A stretch of 64,000 nt of DNA from Mesodorylaimus sp. YZB2_4 (Eukaryota > Nematoda > Enoplea > Dorylaimida > Dorylaimidae): contig JASANH010000744.1 in NCBI GenBank assembly GCA_030248295.1, positions 124,001-188,000 of the forward strand. The letters are read 5' to 3'. Positions 1-10,651 of the stretch are shown here, piece after piece (positions within the stretch are counted from its first letter, which is position 1; each line of letters begins with the position of its first letter). Made by a program: the position numbers and the translations under genes. The notes beneath the pieces were generated by a model. The model saw only the letters and a list, made by a program, of their open reading frames with translations, did not search any database and was not told where the DNA came from.

Positions 1-1407
1 TCCGTCATGACCACAACTAATTCGTAACAGTTTTCTAAGGAACACACCGCAGGTTCAGCCTTCACTGATTCGCAGTGATTGCTGGCTTGGTTGGAGACGG
101 GCATATGGGAGTGTACAGTGTGCAAGGCTCTTGCAACTTGACCTACTGGATGTACGAACTACGTGCAGAGGGATTACCGGTACCCTGCAAGTTGAAGCTA
201 TGCACTATGCTATGCTATTTTACGTCACCCAAGCACGTTGCCATGCACTTAAAAGGGGCGTCACAAATAAAAATAAAATAAAAGTCACGAGAACTTTCGA
301 AATTGTCATTAAAAATATGCTGTATAAAACATGCATATGAACTAAAAGCCATTTCATATCGAAGATCATTCCGCAAGATCATTGCTGAGTATTCGAATGA
401 TTGCTTGCCTGCTCTTGCACTTTTCAGTCCGACTCTCCTCGTTCACCGAATTCTATTGCGTTCAGAACATTCATCATAGCACACGACGACTCGTCACTCG
501 CATCACAGGGTTAGTCCACTTCGCTTTGTTGTCTTCGAACGACTTATTCAGCATCGCCTCACGCTTACGATGGCTGACCAGTCTTGCTTCCCTTGGAGAT
601 ACCCGCCCTTCGGTTCCCGGTCAAGCTGGCGGTCTGTCTCATCCAATGCTAAGCAGTTTCATGTAGCCCGGAATGTCCTTAGCTTCGACCTAAACAGGGA
701 GTTGGACCGCGTGGGAAATGGGCATCGGTCAGATCAGACTCATCGTCAGGGGTGGTGATCATACAATACCCCATGCCATCACCATACGACAGAAAAATAG
801 CTATGGAAGAGTGCCTACCTTCAAGGCGTAGTGTTTCAGATGTTCTTCCTCGGTTCTGACCTTGCCTTCGCTTACTGCGCTGCATCGACCACTAAGCATG
901 CGCACATTCTCCCTTGGAGCATCCAAAACCTTGCTCGCGGCGATCTTCTCTTCTCGCGTGTTTTTCGTCCCCATGTCCACACTTGGTCACTCTGCACGAA
1001 TACCTGAGATCTTTCGCTGACAGCACGCACATAGAGACATTACATGCTGCGGGCCTGGCATAAGTGCCAAACTGGGCCCGTATTTGCTTGTATTCAGGCC
1101 GGCTAGGGTCAGTAACGTGAAAATTTCTGTTCAAGGACTTGAAAAACTCATTGAAAACTTGAAAAATTTGAAGACTTGAAAAACTCATTGTCAGAAGACT
1201 TGAAGACTTGAAGAAGTCATTGTCAGATTTTACGCAAGATCTTTGCTGACACAAACAAACAACACGAAGTTCGTGGGACCACGTATGGTATACCGCATAT
1301 TTTAGAAAACACTAAATTCCTGACTCAGGAACAGCAGTCAGGCACGAAGCCAAGGTTTTGCAGTTCGAGAGAGACCAAATGAAGCATTTGCGCAGTCCTA
1401 TACAACC
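1..1407. other. no supported gene
   Basis: Only short overlapping reading frames are open here, with no recognisable domain, signal peptide or conserved splice pattern. The stretch holds one short tandem repeat, listed separately. It lies downstream of the 3' end of the minus-strand amidase gene. Confidence 0.6.
1133..1227. repeat. short degenerate tandem repeat
   Basis: The units GACTTGAA and AAACTCATTG/AAGTCATTGTCAG recur several times in about 95 bp. The repeat stays open in one minus-strand frame, which creates a spurious reading frame rich in FFKS. It looks like simple-sequence slippage. Confidence 0.6.
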
Positions 1408-3145
1408 TTAGGCAATAAGCTGAGGCAATCGAGATTCCTTGAACTGCTCTTCATATATTCGGGCAAGCTCTAACATGAGGCTAACTCGGTCAGGCATGGT
1501 CATAAAGTAGCCACCTATGGGAAGCCCTTGCGGTGCTCCGGGATATGGCTTGGAGAAACACAAGGGCACGTTCAGGGCTGGCAGGGCGAACAGGCCACCC
1601 AAATCGTGCAGGTGTCCGTTCGAGTTAGGATATGGCAAATCGTCCTGGATGGAATTTGGGCCCTGTCGATGATCAGGTATCGGCCAGGGAAGGGAATTCA
1701 GCGTAGGCATCACCACAACGTCAACACGATCGAATATTTTGCTTTGCAGTCGTCTTCTTACTATGGATAAGTTCCGACCATAGCGCTGCCTCGAGGCGGG
1801 GCAGGAGACTGTCCGCTTGCTCAGGAGCCCCAGCAGCGATCGATAGAAGGCTGGAGTGGACTGGTGCCGAGCTATGCCATCGGCGCTGCCGATCATTTGG
1901 CCACTGGATGACCGCATCGGACGATGTTTGAGAAACCGTGTCATGTCGGACACAATGCACGACCACCGATGGTTCTCGTTATCCAGGACCGGCCGTGCCA
2001 GTTCTACGACGTTGTCGGTGATGATCGTCGTGCCAATGTTGTGTTTGGCAGATAAGGTGTCCAAATTGGACTGAAATTTTCGAAAGCAGTCTTGGATTTC
2101 AGGATCGACGGAGTAGGTGGTTGTGATGAAGTAGCCAGGAGGATCGAGCAGGGGAGCACTCACGTTCACAGTGCCGTATGTCAAACTGTGCAAAATTCCA
2201 ACCCGAATTCGACGATCTGGACTGACCGATTGGCGAAAGTCGTCCTCCCGCAGCACCTCTAGGAGTGTGATTACGTCTTTTACGTTCAGAGCCATTGGAC
2301 CAACAGTGTCGAAGGGCTGTCCAAGTAAGGGGAACACGTCTCGCATGTCCATCGAACCTGACGCGGGTCGCAAACCAACGACGTGCGTGGCCGAAGAAGG
2401 GGCAGTTACCGAGCCTCCACTGTCCGAACCGATGCCTATGACTGCCAGTCGGGCGGCAAGGATGACAGCGTTGCCAGTGCTGCTGCCGACCACAGTGAAG
2501 TCTAAAACAGACCAAGCTCGCTAGTGGCTGCAGCACCGTCTAGTCTGGCTTACTGTAAGCGTATGGATTCCTGGCCAGTCCCCCCGTCTCACTGCCGACG
2601 TCGGTGGGGCCTGAAGAGATAAGAGCTGCACTCTTGACTGCATTCAAGCACGTGTGGCACTGACCTGCGGCAAACATAATCATGTTGGCCTTGCCCATGA
2701 TCACAGCTCCTTCCTTCCTCAGTCTGGCAACCGCGGGTGCGTCCTCGTCGGCAGTCGCATTAACGAACAATCGAATGCCCAAGGTGGTCGGCAGGCCCTT
2801 GACGAGTATATTGTCCTTGACGAAAGCTGGCACACAGTGCAGCCGCCCCTTGATTGCGCCCCCGGTTGTCCTATAATGATGGTCCAAGGCTTCGGCAGCT
2901 CGTACGGCCCCGTCATAGTCGACAGTGATGGCTGCATTCAGGACTGTATTGTACTCTTCTATTCGCCCCAGGAAGTACCTGACCACGTCCACGCAACACA
3001 ATCGACCAGTCGTGATCTGACTGAGAATCTCGTTGATGCACAGGTTCTTTAAGTCCATCCGAACATCTCGGCTGTTGTTGGGTCTGACAACGGAGAGTGC
3101 GAGCATAGCTAACCACCAGGATCTCATTTTGCTGGCCATAACCAC
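1408..3145 (-). CDS. amidase-signature hydrolase (FAAH-like)
   Basis: Predicted member of the amidase signature family, Ser-cisSer-Lys hydrolases that cleave amide bonds; animal members include fatty acid amide hydrolases. Two exons, 3145-2554 and 2501-1408, are joined over a 52-bp GT-AG intron and give 561 residues, close to the usual family length. The splice restores the motif NPYAY-NFTVVGSSTGN. The catalytic residues are visible: Lys110 in FVKDN, cis-Ser205 in GSSTG and the nucleophile Ser228 in GSDSGGSV. The glycine/serine-rich signature core runs to about residue 240. The usual Arg two residues after the nucleophile is replaced (SVTAP rather than SIRxP), so substrate preference cannot be assumed. 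A short hydrophobic segment near residues 8-20 could be a signal or membrane anchor. An in-frame Met at residue 3 or 7 could also be the start. The family is secure; the substrate is not. Confidence 0.88.
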
Positions 3146-3245
3146 TCGGACTGAGCATCCGATCGACCAATGAGGCTGTGCGAGAAAATACGTTGGTCGG
3201 GTTCTCTTTCGGGCTTCGCCTGCTGGATTTTGCTTCCCTCGCGCC

Positions 3246-3392
3246 TTTGGCTCCTTGGGAGGACGGAGGGATGTTGACGCTGGGCTTATTTCAGCCGAGG
3301 GAACAGACTGGGCATATTTACCCTGTTATTCCAAACACGGAAACGGAGGCAGTTCGCACCCAACATCAAAATATCCGCCCTCGTTGTGGATA
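3246..3392. repeat. dispersed repeat, copy 1
   Basis: This block of about 145 bp is clearly similar to one at 9919-10056. Shared landmarks are GAGGACGGA, AGACTGGGCAT, ACACGGAAACG and CCCTCGTTGTGGATA. No coding capacity or terminal repeats were recognised. It sits just upstream of the amidase start. Confidence 0.7.
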
Positions 3393-3651
3393 CATGTCTT
3401 ATATGTACGTCTATTCGATCCGATTAGTGGTCCTGTCGAGTTTAGCGATACCCATCGAGTTGCAGAACAACAGGCATGCTGCAGCCTGAGTACAGTAATC
3501 ACTGGGCGGTACCTATTGGATATATTGAAAGCCTGGATTCCTGGCACTGTAGAGTACACTGCGCAGTTTCTCTGAACTCATCGCGAGCCTCACTGATCAT
3601 CATGAATTTGCCAGTGCGTGGCAGGACAGCGTAGGGGCCGGCTGCGGAAAT

Positions 3652-4419
3652 ATGGCTAGCGGCATCACCAAGCTAGGTGCTTCGATCACACCACCAACGA
3701 CCAGTAGCACTGCGACGTACATTACGACTGCGAAAGGTGAGCGAGCGGTTTTTAACTTTGTTCCAGAGGGTAGAATGTCTCCCGTTTCAGAAGGCAATGT
3801 GGCATGGCTTATTATTGCTCTGACTCTGGTTGGCGTCATCTCGGTGCTCGTAATCGTGATCTTGGTCATACTGATTATACTTAGGCGAAGGCGCCTGAAA
3901 CGTGGATGGGATAAGGCCGAGTCTATTCGATCATCGAAAAATAAGGCAGTCATGAAGGCGGGTGGAAAGCAGGAGGAGGATCTGTCCATCATTATCCCAA
4001 CCGACAAAGACCTTGAAATTTCACCTCCTGGACAGACAATGGATCGCCACTTCACAGCAAAAGCGAAATCAGGTCCGAAATCGGCTTTCGCCCCTGACAG
4101 CGCACGTTCTGCTAAAGGCTCCGAAAAACCGTCTGTGACTGTGATTAAGAGCGGATCCTCGATCGCTACCGAAACGAAAACCAGGTCAGTAACAGTGGGG
4201 CACTCAAAACTGAGCAAGGAATCGTCTTTGGGCGAGCCGAGTGTGGGAGAGAAGAAATCGTTGATCATCGTGGCTGGTGCTCTGAAAGATCTTCTCGCAA
4301 AGTCTACGGCCCCACCGAAAGAATCATCTGGTTCCTGGTCGTTGAGGTCGAGGTCAAGAAAGTCGTTGCGCCTCAAAAGTTCGATTACGAAGAAGCAACT
4401 GTCGGCATCGAAGAAGTGA
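3652..4419 (+). CDS. single-pass membrane protein with basic tail
   Basis: Unspliced 255-codon frame. Residues 1-50 are Thr/Ser-rich and lack a classical signal peptide. Residues 51-77 form one long hydrophobic helix, followed directly by an Arg/Lys stop-transfer cluster (RRRRLKR). Residues 85-255 are a hydrophilic Lys/Ser-rich tail. This predicts an N-out, C-in single-span protein whose tail faces the cytosol. No enzymatic or binding domain was recognised. The gene diverges from the amidase gene, with about 500 bp between their starts. It resembles the small protein at 10244-10651 only in general plan (Thr-rich ectodomain plus one helix). An upstream, unseen first exon cannot be excluded. 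Confidence 0.6.
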   Translation: MASGITKLGASITPPTTSSTATYITTAKGERAVFNFVPEGRMSPVSEGNVAWLIIALTLVGVISVLVIVILVILIILRRRRLKRGWDKAESIRSSKNKAVMKAGGKQEEDLSIIIPTDKDLEISPPGQTMDRHFTAKAKSGPKSAFAPDSARSAKGSEKPSVTVIKSGSSIATETKTRSVTVGHSKLSKESSLGEPSVGEKKSLIIVAGALKDLLAKSTAPPKESSGSWSLRSRSRKSLRLKSSITKKQLSASKK

Positions 4420-7147
4420 TATTGGGGATTGTGGGTAGATGGGTGATTCGTGGAATGGATTCACTGACCGCTTGAGTTGCTATACTGCGGAACATGCTCT
4501 TATTGTCGTTTTGGCCAGACTTTTTGAGCTCTTTGGCTAATTGTATACAGCTGTTACTTGAGAGGCAGTTTTGCCTTTTACCAGTCAGCAGCCAAGCATG
4601 ATCTGACGACAAGCAAGGTCGTGTGGTGGCCTGATACGCGGTAACTTCCCTCTGTGTTTCCACTCGATGCATCTCCACATTAAGGCATTGCAGACGAGAC
4701 GAAACAGTGACTTCCTCAGACAATGGCGAGTGAATATCTGAACCGTGGTACTTTAGAGCTCTTGTGGGGCTTATGTCTCAACGCAGAGCAATTTGCTGGT
4801 TCTGACTCGATCACACAGCCTAGTATGCAGGAGGGTGCATGGCAGCGAGGGTTTCGGTTTCTACAAAGCAGCCCGGGTTTGAATACTGGATGCGCCCACC
4901 TAGAAATACGGAAAAGAGCAGCCATCCTAAGCCATTGCTAGCCACTGTGTGAATTAAGTGGTCTAAAAGTTTCTGGCTGCCAGAACAGACTTTTCGGAAA
5001 TAACTGTTTTCAGTTTTGTTGATGCCACATTTAAGCCAGCCCGTGCATGACACAATGGGTATGGGCACGGATGCGTAGTTCAGCAAGGGTACGGTATGTT
5101 TTTATACAAGAGCAAGACCCGATTCTGGGCACTTTTGTTGCACAATCGCACGCCAAAGTGACCTAAACCACATTCACTGCAAGCTAGGCATTTCACTGTC
5201 AGCTCAGTTCTCGGCTGACCATTGTGGATCTACAGTATGTAATCGCGATTAAACGCGGCTAGGTTTAGGCGAACAACTCCGAATTCAAGCCAAGACTGCC
5301 AACGCTTTGGCTCACAGACGCAATAGGGAATATGCGTTTTGGTCTCAATTGCGTCTGCGCCAAGATCGGTAGATGCAGAACGCATGCGTCTGCCAGATTG
5401 GTAGGTAGCAGGGCGCGGCTGTGCGTGGGAAAATGGTCGAGAGGGGCCGCTTATTTAAGGAGTCCAGCCAGACGATGCGACTGGCTGCCAGAAAAGATTT
5501 TTCAAGGAATGACGAAGGATGGTTGCCCGAATGATGAGAACCCCAGCAGACCACACACTCCATCTCGCAAGGTCAGTCGCTGGTATCGCAATGTAAATTA
5601 TGAGTTCCAAATGTCCACAAACTCAGTGTTAATTTGCTCCTGTTTAGACCGACGAGTCAACGGGACTCTCAGATTGATGGGACTACTAGTATGTGCATGT
5701 TCCTTCAATGCGGTGATAACGATTTCAACTTTTTGCGTTCACCGAATGTTTGTTTCACTGCTTTCACCAAGGCGGGGAAGAGGAGCAGCTATCCGAAGTG
5801 CCACTCTAATGTCTCAATTGACAACCCAGACTAGCATTCCTTTTCTGTATCGATGATGTGTTATTTAACCATGCTTACAATAATAGGGCATGTATCGTAT
5901 AGAAAAGTGAGAATGCTTTCATTTTGTCCTTTCTTCGGGAGCCAACTGGTCGTGGGAATGCGCTTGGCAATGGTAATATTGTGATGTAGTTGGGCTGGGA
6001 TGTTCCTAGCCCTCAGTCCTAATTACACCACACTCAATGATGCTTACCCAATGTACGCTGGTACGGCTGGTATCTTGCACTGCGACGGGCGCTGAAGATA
6101 CGAGCCACTGACAAAAGAAGAAAAAAAATGATCGAAATAACGAATATGCGAAGTGGCGTGGTTTCTTTATTCGAGCAATCGACGAGCACGAACTGACGCA
6201 ACATGCTCAGTGCTCCTCCTTATGTACCCTTCCTAATACACAGGCCTATAGTAAGACTAGTTGGTAATCGGTGCAAATAAGAAAACTAGAATGCAGGCTA
6301 AAGTCAATATGTCAAACAGGATAATGCACGTGCCCATGCCTAATCAGTCTTCATGCGAATCTACAAAATAAAATCCAGTCAAGGTCCAGAAAGTCTGATG
6401 GTAGAATCAATTAGATGAAACGTATCTATTCCTAATGAGCTTGCTTGCTTGATCCTGACATAACAAGAACTCCTCACTTTAATTGTGCGCCAAATCCAAA
6501 AAGCCATATCACAATATGTTCCAATGGTTGTTTAGGCCAGTTTGCTGGAGCACATCCCTTTGCCTCACCTTATTGAATTTTCGAGATCAATGAACAGAGA
6601 ATTTTCCAGCTAATAACACCCATTCGACTACAGTAATGGCACAAAACTACGGTCAAGGTATGATCAGAACTACATAGTATGATTACCGAGCATATACATA
6701 AGGGCATCGGTTAGAGATGATCTTGCGAGTTTACATGATAGCTGGGTGGAGAATAGGCGTAAGTTCCTTTCTTGTGTTTGTATCAGTGCTTTTCAGGAGG
6801 ACATGAGCTTGAGTATAACGTGATGGTCCCCTATTATGTACATCAACTGCGAAGATGTACATATTGGGGCTTCAGGATTCAGGAACCTCGAATATCCTTC
6901 CTATCTAAAGTATAACAATTCACAGTCATCTCAACCCTGAGATCGAAATATAGTCGTTAACAAAACACTCAAATTCTACAGTAAGCAATGTAAAGACTTC
7001 ACACTGCGGCAGTCACACTGCAGTGTGCTCGTTGTCCCATCGAACAGTTCATTCTGCTCCGAGTCATTGTGGAGATCGGTCGCTTTTGTTTCATCGTCCG
7101 CAATCTTTCCCGTTTAGTCGTCGAGCGTTGAGCCGGAAGAACGAATC
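4420..7147. other. long stretch without supported gene
   Basis: Short frames in 4385-5860 have no recognisable product, and 5860-7020 has no frame of any length on either strand. I see no RNA gene, long repeat or terminal inverted repeat. A poly-A-rich patch near 6118 is the only simple sequence. It may contain the promoter of the small gene that begins at 7148. Confidence 0.5.
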
Positions 7148-7345
7148 ATGGACAGCGTCTACCTCGACCCCAAGAAGAGTAACGTCCAAGCTCAAAAGCC
7201 CAAAGAAGGCGTCGTCAAGACCGAGCCGCAGTCGACGCCGAAACCGAGCAAGAACGTGGAAGAATACGAAGTGGACGAAAAGAAGAAGCCGGCGCCGCCT
7301 CCCCCGCAGCAAGACAGCGTCTACCTGCCGCCACAACGCAAGTGA
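7148..7345 (+). CDS. small GC-rich gene, repeated DSVYL motif
   Basis: A 65-codon frame of very hydrophilic sequence rich in Lys, Pro and Gln. The N-terminus carries DSVYLDPKK and the C-terminus DSVYLPPQRK, so the protein begins and ends with the same tyrosine motif around a Lys/Pro/Glu linker. Codons strongly favour G or C at third positions, unlike the AT-rich surroundings. The same bias appears in the MSP-domain gene (26.6-27.1 kb) and the 402-residue gene (59.5 kb). The DNA after its stop (TGATCGATGAT, then a TGGTGTGTGCT-like run) resembles the DNA after the MSP-domain gene's stop. I recognise no family. A role alongside sperm proteins is only a guess from these two similarities. Confidence 0.5.
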   Translation: MDSVYLDPKKSNVQAQKPKEGVVKTEPQSTPKPSKNVEEYEVDEKKKPAPPPPQQDSVYLPPQRK

Positions 7346-8075
7346 ACGGGTCGATCGCGACGGCTGGTGATCGATGATCTCGAATGATCTGATCTGGTGT
7401 GTGCTTTGATGGCGTGTGAAGCTGGTTGTCTCGATGACTTGATGCCGTGCCTACTCGTAAATGTCAGATGAGTCGTGCGAATTCATGGGGCGGGGCTCCA
7501 TATAGGGAAGCGCACTTTAAGGCTTCCGCATTCGCTGTTTTCATTGTCAATCAGTCAGGACATTGAGGAGCATGCGAAGTCATCACTGAAGGCTCAGGTG
7601 CTATAGGTACGCAAGCTCGTATCGATCGAATATATCGTGCAAATTTACCCTCGACCAGCGTTTTCATCTTACGGCTTCCCTTTGTATGCGCTTCTGCTGC
7701 AGCACTCGTGAGGTTGTGCTTACTTTTTGTGCCCGCAATGTTTTTCAATCTTGTTTACTATCTTGGAAGATGTCAAGAGCGAGGGACCAACTCAAAGTAC
7801 GCCTTGCGCACAGTCAAAGCTTGCGCACATCGTAAAAATCAGGCCGCAAAGCGCTACTGGGTTGACACCAAACCAGGATAACAATCATGGTCAAAGGCGT
7901 CTCCCGAGTAATCATCTCTCACCTATTTGAAATCTTTCTGCGACCAAATCATCTCTTGTTAGTAGTATACATTCCAAACACTATCACATCACGTGGCGGA
8001 CAAATGCATCACCGAACTTTGCAAAATCACCCGATCCAATCAACTCATTTTCACATCGCGCATCATCGAGTCGCA
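7346..8075. other. intergenic, no supported gene
   Basis: This lies between the convergent small gene and the peroxiredoxin, so it should contain both 3' UTRs. Its first 60 bp resemble the sequence after the MSP-domain gene's stop. I see nothing else. Confidence 0.5.
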
Positions 8076-8871
8076 TTACTTCTTTTCGTCCGTTTTCTTC
8101 AGCAGCGGTTTGATTCCGCTGCCTCCAGGACGCCAGTTTGCGGGGCACACTAAAAAGACTTTTATCCTGAACAGGCAGCAGAACATAAGATGGCGCTGCA
8201 TTTACCTTCGCCGACCTTGTCCACATACTGGAAGGCTTGTATCAATCGCAGCACTTCGTCGATATTGCGTCCCACCTGCATGTCGTTGATCGTCACTTGC
8301 CGCAAGACACCTTTTGCGTCGATGACGAACGAGCCCCTTGAAAAAATGGTGTGTGGTCGAAGGAGAGAGAAGTTCAAAGCAGATCTTACCCGTGCGAGAA
8401 TCCACCTTCATCGTTCAACACACCGAAAGCATGAGAGATTTCGTGAGTTGGGTCAGCCAACAATGGGATCTTCACGTCTTCTATGCCACCATCTTCGCGA
8501 CTGACCTGCGTCCTGAAAAGATGATTCTGAAGATTTTTTCCCAAGGATATTTCCAAATCTTACCAGGCGAAGTGGCTGAATCGGCTGTCCGTCGAGCACG
8601 CGATCACCTGGCAGTTGACAGCCTCAAAGTCCTTCAAGCGGTCGTCGAAGGCCGTGATCTCGGCCGGGCACAGGTATGTGCTAAAAGGAACATCGATCGT
8701 TATCTGATCATGAGGGCTCAGAAAACAAGAGCGCACTTACAAGTCTCGACGGTAGAACACCATGAGCACGTATTTGCCGCGGTAATCGGCCAGCTTGATC
8801 AGCTTGAACTCGCCATCCACCACTGCCATGCCTTCAAATTGGGGAGCCAGTTTTCCAATCGGCCACGGCAT
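8076..8871 (-). CDS. 2-Cys peroxiredoxin (variant active site)
   Basis: Thiol peroxidase that reduces H2O2 and alkyl peroxides. Five exons (8871-8741, 8680-8564, 8512-8390, 8336-8206, 8149-8076), with introns of 51-60 bp, give 191 residues, slightly short for typical 2-Cys peroxiredoxins. The peroxidatic Cys48 lies in [10 protein letters not shown] and the resolving Cys169 in EVCPANW. The block [12 protein letters not shown] matches the C-terminal half of the fold. Several conserved positions are changed. The active-site Pro of PxxxTxxC is Arg41. The residue after Cys-Pro is Ala instead of Thr. The GGLG loop reads GGIE. The tail ends in KKTDEKK with no YF motif. Family knowledge links GGLG plus YF to peroxide-sensitive enzymes, so this one may be robust to overoxidation. 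That, and whether Arg41 tolerates catalysis, is inference. Confidence 0.92.
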
Positions 8872-9098
8872 TGTCACTCAATTCTTCAAGGCCGGCTTAC
8901 TTATGCGAAAAGTCACAGAACACAAAAAATATTCTTACTAGTCTTGGCTTTTCCGAAGCACTGTTTTCGAAAAACACCGCTCATTCAGTGAGGGCAACTA
9001 GCGAGTAGCACACGAGGCACTCTATGGTCATGCTACTAAGAAAGTGTAATGCGGTGTAAAGAAGAAAAGCACGATACATTACCGTATTTCCTCGAAAT

Positions 9099-9153
9099 CC
9101 GCATAGGCCGCGCGTACATTCCCAAAGAAAACAGATAGTACCTACGCGCGTCA
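9099..9153. repeat. 55-bp exact direct repeat, copy 1
   Basis: A 55-bp segment beginning CCGCATAGGCCGCGCGTACA is repeated without mismatch at 9555-9609. The unit contains a short internal inverted match (CGCGCGTA / TACGCGCG). Confidence 0.85.
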
Positions 9154-9554
9154 TTTTTTCTTCTGCTCACAATAAGATAAAGACCAAGTCACAGTCAGGA
9201 AAGACGACACAAAAATGCACATTAAAAGTTCTAGGGTTGCAGTGTATAATTTTATGCGAATGTTGCAAAACAAACCAATGTATCGCGGAAAGAAGTGCTG
9301 GGAGACCAGCAGCCTGCGATGGCCGTTGATCGCTACTAACTACCCCACTTTTTACTATTTCCTTCTGACTGCCACATGAAAGCGACCCGCGCGGCTTGCC
9401 GATTCTAATTTCAGATTGAAGCAAAATTGGGTCAACAGCTGCATCTGCTTTGATCGCCAACCGCCCAATACAAAGAGATTTCAGCCTGGAAAAAATTTAA
9501 CTAAACTATCCCGACTGTCCCAATAATGGATTGCCCATAGGAACTACGACGTTA

Positions 9555-9609
9555 CCGCATAGGCCGCGCGTACATTCCCAAAGAAAACAGATAGTACCTA
9601 CGCGCGTCA
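9555..9609. repeat. 55-bp exact direct repeat, copy 2
   Basis: Second copy of the 55-bp unit, 456 bp downstream of the first. A related short repeat, GATCGCCAACCGCCCAATAC, occurs at about 9453 and 9669 followed by CCCGACTG runs. The 9.1-9.8 kb stretch is therefore a small patchwork of direct repeats. Confidence 0.85.
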
Positions 9610-9918
9610 GTCACTATCAGTCAAACGCCGACCTGCGCATGAGGAAGTCAAAGAAATGCGTCTGCTTCGATCGCCAACCGCCCAATACAAGTTGATTCCG
9701 GCTTAGACGAAATTTAACCAACCCCAGCTATCCCGACTGGAATGACTATCCCAACTATCCCGACTGTCCCAACTATCCACATAGCCGAACAATCCTAATC
9801 TTACTACACGCAGGAGAGCTCCCATGCGCCCATTCTGCTGTGTAGCATTCGGTGTTGCTCTCCGAGTACCATCAATCAATCATTCCCTTCTGTACTGTCT
9901 AGCTGCAAAGACTTTTGC

Positions 9919-10056
9919 TGGCTCCCTGTGAGGACGGAAGGGTGTTGTTGCTGGGGGGGGGGGGGAAGAGACTGGGCATTACCCCATTATTCCGAACACG
10001 GAAACGGGCGCTGGCCAGCACCTAGCATCAAATTAGCCATGCCCTCGTTGTGGATA
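9919..10056. repeat. dispersed repeat, copy 2
   Basis: Homologous to 3246-3392 in the same orientation, with a 13-base G run (9953-9965) replacing part of the unit. No coding capacity was recognised. Confidence 0.7.
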
Positions 10057-10243
10057 TTGGCAGTAATTTCAGCAGTCGAGTCGAATGGTAGAAGTCAAAT
10101 TACAGCAGGCGTTGCGCTAATCACAGGAGGTGTATCCTACTGCATCGTACGGAGGATCGATTCGATTTTTAAAACGAAAACTAATGCATGCAAATACTCG
10201 GTGAACGTAGCACAGACATCAAATCAATCTGATCACTCGATAA

Positions 10244-10651
10244 TCACCCCTTGCAGCAAAGAATGGCGGCCGACATTTCAGGATATCCCAGACTGTGATC
10301 ACAGTGAGCTGGCTGATAAGGAGTATTGAGGTCGGACGCCTGATAAGACAAGTTCAGCTTGGATACCCGACAACGCCCGTGATCGACCTGTACCAGATTG
10401 CGCGCCCTTGCCTCCCAGCCCAGACGGTGGCAGTAGCCGAGAATGAGCAGGACGACAGCGACGAAAACGGAAATGACGCCGAAGACTATGGAAAAAATTT
10501 GGAAATAAAACACGTATGGTGCCAGCGTGGTCAATGCCAAAGCCGGAGCGTCAGTCGTCGTGGTGCTGGTAAGCTCAATTAATAAACTATTTCCGGGACA
10601 CAAAACCAAAGTTTGGAAGAAGGAAAATAGGAAAAACAAAAATCTCTTCAT
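10244..10651 (-). CDS. small secretory-route single-pass membrane protein
   Basis: A 135-codon unspliced frame. Residues 1-20 are a strong signal peptide (MKRFLFFLFSFF core). Residues 22-45 are Thr/Ala-rich. Residues 48-74 form one hydrophobic helix, and a tail of about 60 residues follows with several Cys and Tyr. The likely topology is type I with a very short lumenal part. I chose the Met at 10651 rather than the longer frame from 10738 because it begins the hydrophobic signal directly. The plan recalls the protein at 3652-4419, but I see no convincing residue-level homology. Function unknown. Confidence 0.5.
   Translation of the reverse strand: MKRFLFFLFSFFQTLVLCPGNSLLIELTSTTTTDAPALALTTLAPYVFYFQIFSIVFGVISVFVAVVLLILGYCHRLGWEARARNLVQVDHGRCRVSKLNLSYQASDLNTPYQPAHCDHSLGYPEMSAAILCCKG

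Noticed and set aside
892-1254. 120-codon minus-strand protein
   Set aside because: Its open frame comes from the 1133-1227 tandem repeat; there is no domain or splice support.
9099-9800. CRISPR-like array
   Set aside because: Repeats are few, unevenly spaced and mostly diverged, and all context is eukaryotic.
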